From contig JBBHKE010001417.1 of the NCBI GenBank assembly GCA_037447655.1, positions 26,122 to 90,121 of the forward strand: 64,000 bases of DNA, given 5' to 3'. A program made the position numbers and the translations under genes. The stretch is from Zygnema cylindricum (taxonomy: Eukaryota; Streptophyta; Zygnematophyceae; Zygnematales; Zygnemataceae). This document shows, in pieces, positions 25,147 to 35,113 of the stretch (the first letter of the stretch is position 1; every line of letters starts with the position of its first letter). The notes beneath the pieces are model-generated. The model saw only the letters and a program-made list of their open reading frames with translations, was not told the DNA's origin and searched no databases.

Positions 25147-27266
25147 TGTCATGCCGCAAGACGTCGGCGGGTATTATTACTGATCTTATTCTAATTGAGG
25201 TATAACGGAATAATACAGGTCCGTTTCGGAGTGCTTAGTTGAAGTACGGACGGAACTAAAGTCGTACCTTTTTACCATCATGGAAACAGATTTCGGTACG
25301 GCATCAGGTTTCGCACATAGGAACGGCTCCAAACCTGACATCTTATGTACCCCAACGGTTACATACCTGACACATGTCCAAGTCGCGAACCCTCGGAGGT
25401 TCATGCATTATTTTTGTAGCGTAGGGAGTGTTTTCATCCTCGAGGTGTAGATGTAAGGCTTTCCGAGGCGGCCACATAGCGGCCACCTCTAGAAACTGGC
25501 AGCGTTTGTACATAGAAAGCTGCTTGCTCAAAGACATGCATAAATTAGTGTAGCTATACGATAGGCGACAGCATAAGATAAAGGCCATGTGGCCACATTA
25601 GATTAGTCGCAAATTACAACACGGGAATCCAACATTGGAGAGTTGTCGTTTTCCGGCAAACTACATTCTCGGGATTTGTCGAACCTTTTCTTGCTTCCCT
25701 TTCAGTTAGCGTTGCTCGGCTGATATTTAGGATCAGTTGGTTGTTGAGTTAGGGTTTCTCTTTTTTGGATCCTTAGTCTCTTTCCTAGCCTAGTCTCTCA
25801 GCTTTTCTGAACTCTCTTTGTGTATTAGTCCTTACCTAATCTACCGGCGCAAGCCAGCCTGCAAGGTTTCCCTCCAGACTGTGTTTCATTTGCCGTGCTC
25901 TATGAATTCTGGAGTGTGAATCTTGCGTGTATTGTGGTTGTTGCACGATTTCCGTTGTCTGTTTCCTTTTTCCTATGGCTTCGGAAGTTCCGGTTTTCTC
26001 AGAGGTCTCCGCCGGTTAAGGAGAGTTTGCTATTTTGGCAGTTAACCTCTTGTAGGGAATATTGAAGACTTCAAGGCCTAGTGGCTACTGTCGCAAATAT
26101 TCCCGTGTTGTAATTTATTTCTATTTATTTTCTAATTTTCTTTATTTCGGTGTGGATTAGTTTTTTTTATTTTTAGTTTATTTTAAATTGTTTTTTTGCT
26201 ATCGGGTTATTGTGATTGGTTTTTTTTTCCAGACTAGTGGTTTTCGTTGGATTTCTTTCATCAGTTTTTATCTTCAATCTTTAGGGTTTTGTTGCTAGTG
26301 GACTGTGAGTTGGATATTTAAATCTGGTATAGTGTCCTCTTTCCTTCTACCCACCGGATTAACTCAATCAGAAAACCTAGCAAACCTAAAAACTTATAAA
26401 AAAAAAAATCATATAAAAAACCAAGAAAAAAAAAAACAATTATTTATATTTAATTATATAAATTAGCTTGCACGAATTATCACATAGAATTATAACTGCT
26501 TTAATAGTTGGGTAGAGCGTGGCTTAAAGCTGATACGCGTACCCTAACAGGTTACTAACTACTTTGGCATTGAGCTGTGGTGTGATTCCGATAACTTCGA
26601 ACTGGAGCATCGTGGGGAAATATTCAAGGTATCCTACTGGATGCTATCGCTTCAGGTGAGCAACCAATCATTGTGGGTGCAGGCGCGTTATAGGTTATCA
26701 AGCGCACTCGGTTAGGGGGTTAGATATCTTGCCGAATGCCACATTTTCTCTCCGTATAGGACATCATCGTTGGATAGTCCTAGTTTCTTGTTTTATTACA
26801 TCTGGCCGTTTTGGCCCTGAATAGTTTCTTGTCTTATTACATCTGGTCGTTTTGGCCCTGAATAGTTTTTGTTTTTTATTACATCTGGCCGTCTTGGCCC
26901 TGAATAGTTTCTTGTTTTATTACATCTGGCCGTGTTGGCCCTGAATAGTTTTTTGCTTTATTACATCTGGCCGTGTAGGCCATGAACAGTTTCCTTTTTA
27001 TTATATCTGGCCGCAAGTGGCCTTGCATAGGTGGCATCAGGTTGCTTGGCATGGCGTGACGTTAGTGGGATTGGACAAGACAGTTTACGAGTAGACTGAC
27101 TCTGGTGATACAGGATAGGCCGAACGGCGTGGTGTGTCAGTCTTGCGGCTATTTGCAACTTTTGCGTGTGTTGGCATTTAGCTGCATCCGGATAGGACCG
27201 TCTTTTGTATACATGCCAACGGACTGGAATAATTTACAGTTTCCGGGTGGTACCACCAGAAGCTAA
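25147..27266 (+). other. 5' LTR and leader of gypsy element G (inner LTR border unresolved)
   Basis: Noncoding, T-rich in the middle (26100-26300), followed by a tandem array at 26782-27028. Without a 3' LTR the LTR end cannot be set by comparison, and no convincing primer site was found; tggtaccaccagaagc at 27248 is a weak candidate. Confidence 0.5.
26782..27028 (+). repeat. Six-copy 41-bp tandem array with GGCC-N5-GGCC palindromes
   Basis: Six consecutive units beginning agtttcttg... and containing attacatctggccg...ggccctgaat. Five of the six keep an interrupted palindrome GGCC(N5-6)GGCC while the spacer bases vary; unit 2 has ggtc in the left half. Located in the leader upstream of gag. 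Confidence 0.9.
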
Positions 27267-28559
27267 GGTGCTTACCAAGGGCCGCCCAGAGAGTTTATTA
27301 CAGCCAGTCCTCCTCCAATATCTTTTCCCAACTCAGCAGTTCAGTCACCATTTTTAGGATCACCCAGTCAGTCGAGATCTGGTCTCTCTTCGCTCAATAG
27401 GTCTACGTCATCGGTTTATTCATCTGTCACCCACAGTTCGGGGGAAGATTCGGACACTGACTCGCTTGACATACGGGGTCTACGTTTACCACCGTCAATT
27501 TTCTCAGTGGGCCGTACCATACATACTAATCACACCTCTTTTAGTGTGGACATGGCCTCGTCCATGGACACCGGAGGTAGTAAACATCATTTCTGTTTTT
27601 CTGGTCTCAAGGACACCATGTCCTTGTCCCACTTTCGCATGCGTTTCAATACCAAAATGCGTGACTTTGCGTTTCGGTACCAAGACCGTTATGTTATGCT
27701 GGTCGCTTTTTCTTTGCTAGGGAGATACCTCAGAGGATCAGCCCTATCCCTTTATACACGGAAATACGAGGAAATTTTTGCTATGACCGAAATAGCACCC
27801 CCCTATTCCGGAGCTTTGGCCATAATTGGCAGCCCCGAAATTCCTTTCCAACCCGCTGCCTCAGCAATTTATGACTCCGCAGGCAACGAGGTTTCCGCCG
27901 AAATACCTGAGGTTCCTCATCGATTTGCAGTGGCAGCAAGGGCTGCAATTCCGGCTAGACCTAAAATGCTAGTCCCTCTTAGAGATCCATTCTCATTAAT
28001 TTTCGATTTATTACAGGACGAATATTGGATGCAGAATCGTGACGAAGTCAAAGAATTAATGAAGTTCGAACGCATACCGGGTGAAACGGCCCTGGCATTG
28101 CGGTCACGTATGGAAACTTTGCGTGAGGCCCTACTGGATCTCATGTCAGAGGCTGAGGCGGTAAAAATATATGTGGGTCAATTCCCCACGCAATCACGAC
28201 GGTTCATTCAGAACCGTGTGACCGAAGCATATGGCCTTAAATTCACCTGCGGGCAGGCTGCAAAGTATGCTGCGAAGTACGAAATACACACCAGCTGGTA
28301 TGACGCTCACGAGCGGCCAAAACCTTCACCTAAAGATTACCCAAATCAAAATCCAAACCATTATTCTAACGCGAGCAACCGATGGCCCAACCCAAGACCT
28401 CCAAAGGCCCCGGCCATGGGATCATTACCCACAACGCCTAGAGCGCGTATATGTTTCCGGCGCGGTCACAGTGGTCACGACGCACGCAGTTGCCCAGACA
28501 AAGTAGCCACGTGTACCCAGTGCAATCAAACAAGTCACTACATAAGCGATGTCATATAA
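27267..28559 (+). pseudogene. Gypsy G gag (capsid / nucleocapsid)
   Basis: Frame open from 27267 (after TAA 27264-27266); first ATG 27552. Ser/Pro-rich N-terminus, then a capsid-like helical region (MRFNTKMRDFAFRYQDRYVM ... RSRMETLREALLDL ... GQFPTQSRRFI), then two CCHC-type knuckles near the end. The first knuckle has lost its second Cys (CFRRGHSGHDARSC) and the second (CTQCNQTSHYISD) is cut by a one-base loss just before its last Cys, which creates the stop at 28557-28559. A downstream frame 28549-28839 is probably the displaced continuation. Confidence 0.75.
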
Positions 28560-28854
28560 AAAATCCAGATTTCAGTTATCAAAATCAATTAAAAACGGCG
28601 GTATACGTGCTTGGGCGGCTAAATTGGTCACTCCACCAAAAGGGGAAGAAAACACACCCCCCAATCTCAGCAGGAGGGATCGAGATCAAGCAGAGATGAA
28701 AGCAATTATGTCGGTCATGATGAAGGAGCAGTTTGCCGCGCTTATGGCACAAGTCAAACCGCAATTAACTAGAATGGCCGGGATCGTAGTTCATCTGCCC
28801 TCTTTTGCCGGGCGATCTCTGAAAAAGTCTACCGTCTAAGAGCGGGCAGCTCTA

Positions 28855-29373
28855 TTGAAAGGGACTCCCGATCATAATCGTGAGTCTAAATCTATTAAGA
28901 CTCGCATACCATTATCTTTCGCTAAAGAACTTAAAACCCTTATCCCGGAAACAGCCTCTAGCATCATCGCTGAGGCCTTAACCATTCTCGAAGGGAGTAT
29001 ACAAGATGCCTATAAGGTCAAAGAACAGTTAGCAATACTGTCAACTATGCTCCCCGAACCGAAAAGTGAGGCTAAATCCTTTAATCTAACGAAATTTGCT
29101 CATGCATTACAGGTGCTTCAAAATCATCGTAGTACCCTAACTCTTCAAGTGATTACTCTAGAAGAGCATTCTAGTCTCACTCCACACATCAGTTTTCTAG
29201 ATAACAAGTTAGGCGTTTTCACAGTTAATGGGGTAGCTTCAGCTTTACCTCTCATGGACACAGGGGCGAAACCCATTATCCTCGGATCGGCTTTCGCCAA
29301 GAAACTAGGTCTGACTGCAGATACGCTACAACCTTCTACCACTTGTTTGTTGAGTTCCGCAGGAACCACATAA
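28855..29373 (+). pseudogene. Gypsy G retropepsin-like protease
   Basis: A helical linker (KELKTLIPETASSIIAEALT) leads into a retropepsin core: PLMDTGAKPIILGSAFAKKL, with the catalytic D-T-G triad at about 29257-29265. The frame ends at 29371-29373. A further fragment at 29461-29560 (EYECLVGQDVILRVGG) looks like the protease C-terminal flap region in another frame. Confidence 0.75.
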
Positions 29374-29879
29374 CCTGTCTTAGGTATGACAAAAAAACCA
29401 CTCTGTTTTCAATTTTAGTCTCATTAGGAATCCGATTTCGCAGAAATATACGCTCACGCCTTGGTCACCAAGTGTAGCGAGTATGAGTGCTTGGTCGGCC
29501 AAGACGTCATTTTGCGAGTGGGGGGGGGGGTTAATATGCTTGATCAAACACTTTCGTACAAACCAAACAATTTTCCACACTGCAAAGTTGGTTTACCTCT
29601 TATCTTGGCCGGGCAACCCATCCCTACCGGGCTCAGTCGGCTTTTGTCTTGCTAGCCTATGCTGCAGTTAGCATAGGTGCTGATATTCTTCAATCGTTAA
29701 CAGCGGAAGAAATCTTACCAGACCCCCCGGGAATGCTAGAATTATTTGGCACCCCAGGTTTTATTATTGACTCGGCAGATTTTGACAGATTGTATAAGTT
29801 CACGGTATTGATTCCTTTATACAGTATTCCAGATCCACCCGCTATTGCAATGGATCCGTCCAGGTTTTCCCCCATTAAA

Positions 29880-30870
29880 TGGAAATCAGTCAACATACAA
29901 CCTAACCCGAACGGTCTCATTATCTTAGACCTTTTTGCAGGTATAGGTACCACACTTCTCTCTTGCCTTAGGAACGGTATTCTAATCAAGCAATATTATT
30001 CTTTAGATATCGACCCTTTGGCTAGACGCGCTCAATTGCATCACTGTCAAATCTTACATGAACAATACCCTCACCTCTTACCATATTCTTCTTTTCATAG
30101 CATGCATTCTGCTTTACCGCACGATATGTGTCTATTAGGTAATCATCATTTGGCGGAGTTAGAACCAATCCACCTTCTTTTCGCAGGTTGGGAATGTCAA
30201 GGAATGTCTAGAGCTAGGAAGGGTTTAGGTCTGGCAGATCCGCGTACTAAACTGTTCTTTGAGGTGGTACGTTTTATCCATTTCTTTTAGTCACTAAACT
30301 GCCCCTTTGGATACGTCTTAGAAAATGTTGCAGCTCATAATGACCCTCGACCCACAGTTCTCGCAGACTACAAACGTATCGATTCATTAATTTGACCGCC
30401 ACTAATAATCGATGCCGCACGCCATGGCTCATTGCCCCACCGGTTTCGTTCCAAGTGGACTAATCTGGTGGACATAGACCGGCTCCGAGAAGCTAACCTT
30501 GCTGATCGACCACCTAAAATTTTCATCCATGACGCACTTCTTCCATTTTATAAGGTTCAGACATGTGTCCAACAGACTATCCTCCTGCATTTTGTCTTAA
30601 CATTCTTGGCCAACCGTTATGTGTACTTCCTACAGTAATCGCATATCCACACTCCCATGTAATTCACATAACTGACCCGGTATGCTTCAGAACATTCTTA
30701 CAGGCAGTCTAGAAGAACCTACCGCTGCGGAGAGAGTACTCCTCTTCCATTTCATTCCACGCACTACTGCTGCCCCAGGATTCACTGAGCGGTAGCACTG
30801 CTCCTTACTAAGTCGTGTTATGGATCCTCAATCCCTCTCATTTGTCTTGGGTATAGGGTTTGCAGCCGGT
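29880..30870 (+). pseudogene. C5-cytosine DNA methyltransferase domain inside gypsy G (DNMT3-like layout)
   Basis: Would transfer a methyl group from S-adenosylmethionine to cytosine C5. Seen in order: motif I LDLFAGIGTT (29925-29954); acidic motif II region YYSLDIDP; motif IV AGWECQGMSRA with the catalytic Cys codon at 30195-30197 (Glu replaces the usual Pro of PCQ/PCN); RARKGLGLADPRTKLFFEVV, the arrangement typical of DNMT3 after the catalytic loop; motif VI YVLENVAAH (ENV 30321-30329); motif VIII region DAARHG..HRFRSKWTNL (30411-30470); then EEPTAAER ... SLLSRVMDP in the position of motifs IX/X (30712-30860). Motifs I to VIII lie in one frame, interrupted only by TAG 30288-30290 and TGA 30393-30395; one or more frameshifts follow near 30573. 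Flanked by gypsy protease and RT on the same strand. The motif assignment is firm; the DNMT3-like placement is by eye. Confidence 0.85.
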
Positions 30871-31189
30871 CGATACGCATATAATCATCTGTCTCAATCG
30901 GCTGGGGGGGGGGAATACACCATTCAAACACACTACTTCTAATTCCTCAACTTCTCTCTAGGGTAGAACTTTCCAGCTCTTTCTTTTTCCTCCGTCTGTC
31001 AAGCCTAACACAAATCACACTATTTACGATTTCTTGGAACTTAGTCACATGAGTTGGTCCACCACAGCATACACAACAGCTAGATCTTTGATACCGGTAT
31101 ATGTAGTCCCACACTGGACAGCCGCATTTCCATCTAGAAGTTGGCATCATGCAGTGAATTGTTTGTATTAGCCTCTTGTTCAGTATGAG

Positions 31190-32446
31190 TTGGGACAGTC
31201 TTTAGTCGCGGATGAGCAGCTAGCTTTTGCACAAGCAATAGAATTGATTACCATCAACGCACCTAAAAAACCAACGTGGAAATTCGGGATGGGACTAACG
31301 GAACCGGAACATGAACAGTTAGACAGAGTCATAAACCAACACAAAGACACGTTCGCTTACTTCATGAAAGATCTTGGTCAACACACCACCTACAAAATGT
31401 CCATTGACCTAGAAGATGACAGACCCATATTCAAACCCAAGCATTGTCTATCAAAAACTGAATGGGAAGCAGTGGACAAACGATGCGCAGAGTTAGAAGA
31501 GGCAATACTGATTTATAGGCCAGACTCCACCTTTGTGGCGCCTACCGTCATGCCTCGTAAAAAAGACGCAGAGGGGAATTTCACAAAGCGTTGCATGTGC
31601 GAGGACTATCGAGAACTGAATTCCCGTACAATCCAGGACCAAAATCCAATGCCTTTGGCGGAGGACATTTTTGATCACGTGGGAGGGGCTAAATATTTCA
31701 TCATTCTGGTTCTACAACAAGGGTTTAACCAAATTGAAATAGAGGAAAAATACCGACATAAGACAACATTTTGGGGAAGTGATGGGCGTTGGGAATGGTT
31801 AGTTATGCCCTTTGGCTTGAAAAATGCACCGGCCGTATTTCAAAAGGTTATGGACTCAATCTTAGGGGGATGTAAGTTCACTTGGTGTTACATTGACTAT
31901 TTGATTATTGCTTCAGCCTCTATTGAGGAACACGCAACCCATATAGAGTGGGTATTAAAAGAGTTGAAAAAGGTGGGTCTCAAATGCCATCCGGCCAAAT
32001 GCATCTTCGGGGCTGAAGAGGTACCATATCTGGGGCATTTTATCTCCTCCAAGGGAATCACTCCTCTAGAAGCCAAGGTAGAAGCGATCAGTAAACTACC
32101 GGCCCTCAGATATTTAACGAGCTTGCATACATTCTTAGGTTTGGCTAATTATTATCATAGGTTTGTTCCTGGGATTAGCACGCTTGCATCCCCACTAAAT
32201 GAAATCTTGAAAAAATTAGTACCGTTTACTTGGGGACCCCCGCAGATTGAGGCATTTCAAGGATTAAAAAAAGTGCTGTCTACCGCCCCCATACTTTGCC
32301 CAGCAAATCATAAGTTACCATTTTGCCTGCAAACCGACTTTGGTAAGCCCGGTATCGCGGCCATTCTAACTCAGCGTGAGCTTATAGGTGAGGAATATAT
32401 GGTGGCTTATGCTAGTCGAAGCAACAATCAGGCCGAGTTGAACTAA
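31190..32446 (+). pseudogene. Gypsy G reverse transcriptase
   Basis: Clear Ty3/gypsy RT: CEDYRELNSRTIQDQNPMP, WEWLVMPFGLKNAPAVFQKV, PYLGHFISSKGITP, LHTFLGLANYYHRFVPG. Two catalytic aspartates are gone: the first motif reads FIILVLQQG with Val (31709-31711) where Asp is expected, and the YIDD box reads YIDY (Tyr at 31898-31900). The frame ends at TAA 32444-32446, inside the RNase H N-terminus. Confidence 0.9.
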
Positions 32447-33112
32447 TGTAGTTATGAAAGGGAGTGCCTAGCCGCAGTTTGGGGAATTGTACATTTCCGC
32501 CATTACCTTTATGGCCAACCTTTTACTCTTCTTACTGACCATCAACCATTGCATTGGCTCATGACCAATGACAAACTATCCGGCAAGTTAGCCTGCTTAG
32601 CCCTCATTTTGTAGGAATACGATATGGAGATCATCCATCAACCGGGGCTACTTAGTTTGAATGCCGACGGTCTTTCCCGAAACCCCTTACCCAATTCTGC
32701 CGATAATGGAGTACGACAAGATTTTGATGACGAACCTATTGCTTCACTATCTGCTGGAGCCCACCTGGTTTACAGTTTTTCGGGCCCCACCATGCACAAA
32801 ACAGAACACGATCCATGGAGGGATAGCGCTCTGGTCTTATTTTTATCAACCTAGTCCTTCTGAAAAGGCACTACACCAGGAGAGGAGGAGCGTGTCCGCA
32901 AAAGAGAGCAAAATTACTTATGGATGGGAAATTCCCTTATCCATCTCCTCGCAGATGGAAGTCATCGACATGTTCCTTGGCCGACAAAACGCTTATCACT
33001 TATCGATCAGATTCATACTGATCTGGGACATTATGGTACTAAACGGACTTTGAGTTTGGTACAAGCACGTTATTAGTGGTCAGGCATGCAGGCGGACGTT
33101 GCAGGCGGACGT
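32447..33112 (+). pseudogene. Gypsy G RNase H and integrase zinc-binding start
   Basis: Continues RT after a stop: YERECLAAVWGIVHFRHYLYG, LTDHQPLHWLMTNDKL, then a TAG near 32613 and EIIHQPGLLSLNADGLSRNP. After a spacer in a shifted frame, the integrase HHCC region appears (DLGHYGTKRTLSLVQARY) with a stop replacing the Trp of QARYW. The core with its DDE residues is missing. Confidence 0.75.
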
Positions 33113-33345
33113 TGTATGTTGTTGCTTCATATCTTTTAATTTACTCTTTGGCGTAATTCTTTTTAGGCGGTTCCAAGATTTCTTTGGCACCCTTGGGCGA
33201 TTTAACAGTTTCACATTGTTTCAATATTTTCTTAGCATTCATTAGGGGAATCTGGGTTTTTTTAAGTTTTTCTCGTAATTTTAACTTTATGGCTCAAATA
33301 TAATGATATAAAGAAAATCTCACAAAATGTACACCCACAAATTAC
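33113..33345. other. Unassigned stretch between gypsy G and the hAT pair
   Basis: Not part of either transposon. On the minus strand a Lys-rich open segment runs 33242 to 33141 (MNAKKILKQCETVKSPKGAK...) and ends in TAA; I do not recognise it. Confidence 0.3.
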
Positions 33346-33778
33346 TAGTGTTGTGTATCGGCACAAAATTTATTGCGATAACACCAATACCGATAGTTAT
33401 TGGTTATCGAACGGTTAGGGGTCCCGATATATGGCTCCCAGACCAACAAATTCCTTATCGGCGATAAGTGGAAAAAATATAGTACGCTATATAATTATAC
33501 TTTATAATATACTGTATTATTTTTTTCATTGTATATAGCGTGGCATGCCACGTGTACCAATATGTTATGTACTCTGTGTACAACGAAATAAATTGTAAAG
33601 TCGTACTGCTTGAGCCGTACAATTATCGCCATTAGTTATCACTACCGGTGTTATCACGATATAAAACCAATAATATTGGTTATTTATTGGCGATAACATC
33701 AATGTCGATATATCGATTATTGGCAAGCCAAAAAAAGGTACATATCGATTATCGCCAAAACCTTGCTGATGCAGAACA
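33346..33778. mobile_element. Non-autonomous hAT-type element, first of a tandem pair
   Basis: Left terminus TAGTGTTGTGTATCGG preceded by caaattac (33338-33345). The right terminus is damaged (tgatgcagaaca for tgatacacaacacta). It is followed by a second caaattac at 33779-33786. Interior rich in TATCG words; no transposase. Confidence 0.75.
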
Positions 33779-33786
33779 CAAATTAC

Positions 33787-35105
33787 TAGTGTTGTGTATC
33801 GGTAAAAAAAAATATCGCGATAACACCGATACTGATAGGGTTTATCTATCTCTGAAACGGTCAGAGGTCCCGATATATCGGTCTAACACCAACAAATTTC
33901 ATATCGGTCCAACACCAACAAATTTCATATCGGCGATAACTTAAAAATATATAGTACGCATACTATAGTACTTTATTATATAGTATATTAGACTATTTAC
34001 ATTATATAGCGTGGTTTGCCACATATAAGAATCTGTTCCGTAACTATTTAACTGGAAATTATTACAAAAAGCGCAGCACATAAAACGTAGACAGATAGAA
34101 AATAATCCTTTATAGTTCTAGAACCATACTACCGAAACGAAAAAAACAAAATACATTGAAAAATTTGTGAATCAATTTTTTTTTGAAAAAAAGACAAAGA
34201 GACGTACAGATGAACACATCTGTCAGACTGCCGCCATTTAGAACCACTATATATTTTTAACCTACTATAACCAGGCATAACTTATTTGGGGAAAAAATAG
34301 TTTTTTATAATATATTAAAAACTAAAAAAAAATATTTGTTCATTCTAGTGGATTATCAAGAAGTTGTAGGAAGAGTGGAGGATGGGACACAAATTTTTGA
34401 TGAGGAGGTAGAAGAGATTCAAAATGTCAAAGAATTAGAGAACTTACAAAAAATTTCAAATTTGAATTGGGTGATTTTGGAATTTTAAAACATTGACAAT
34501 GTGGTAATTTGATTTTGAGAAATCTGACATTGAAGATTTATGGAGATTGATAATTCATAGGTTAAGAATTTTATAATTTTCAGATTTTGAATTTTGAATA
34601 GCTCACAATTGTCCAAATTTCAACTTATGTATTTATTTTGCCCGACTTATTGCAAATCGTTTCTAAAATGGAATGAAAATGCTAAAAAAAAAAAAACCAA
34701 TGTAGAAAAACAATGGATGTTATATGAGGGAGTAACTAACCTTGCAAAAAAATAATAACATTCAAAACGATATTCTGGACGTGTATGGGAAGGTTTAAAA
34801 CCAAGTAAAGCCCCTTTAAATTAGAAATAATGAAAGAAACTTCGCGATTTTTTACCGAAATCGGGGGGAAAGGGGTCGGCGGCCGTTCGGGGAATAACAC
34901 GTACAGATGAGTGTACTGCCTGTACATTTATTTGTACGGTCCGTACGAATATCGCCGATAGTTATCAATATCGTTGTTATCAACAATAATAACCGATAAT
35001 TATCAGTTACCGATAGCTATATATCGTACCAATATATTGATTATCGGCTACCCGAAAAAAAGGCCCATATCAGTTATCGGCAATCCTTATCGATACACAA
35101 CACTA
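33787..35105. mobile_element. Non-autonomous hAT-type element, second of a tandem pair
   Basis: Left terminus TAGTGTTGTGTATCGG at 33787, right terminus CGATACACAACACTA ending at 35105, followed by a third caaattac (35106-35113). 1319 bp. The interior around 34100-34800 is low-complexity AT-rich DNA without a transposase frame. Confidence 0.8.
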
Positions 35106-35113
35106 CAAATTAC

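Larger units (their letters stand above)
25147..33112 (+). mobile_element. Ty3/gypsy element G carrying a DNA methyltransferase domain, 3' truncated
   Basis: Begins TGTCATGCCGCAAG at the break in copia B and reads LTR/leader, gag, protease, DNA methyltransferase, reverse transcriptase, RNase H and the start of integrase (zinc-binding HHCC part, LGHYGTKRT ... QARY). It ends at about 33112 in a short duplication of gcaggcggacgtt; the integrase core and 3' LTR are missing. The order gag-protease-RT-RNase H-integrase is gypsy-type. All coding parts carry stops or frameshifts, so this copy is dead. The insertion of a methyltransferase between protease and RT is not part of the standard gypsy plan. 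Confidence 0.85.

Noticed and set aside
26782-27028. Short regular repeats as a CRISPR-like array
   Set aside because: The units are directly adjacent 41-bp tandem copies without unique spacers, in a eukaryotic retrotransposon leader.
29649-30290. Methyltransferase frame as an independent host gene
   Set aside because: It is intronless, lies between gypsy protease and RT on the same strand, and decays in step with them; best explained as part of the element.
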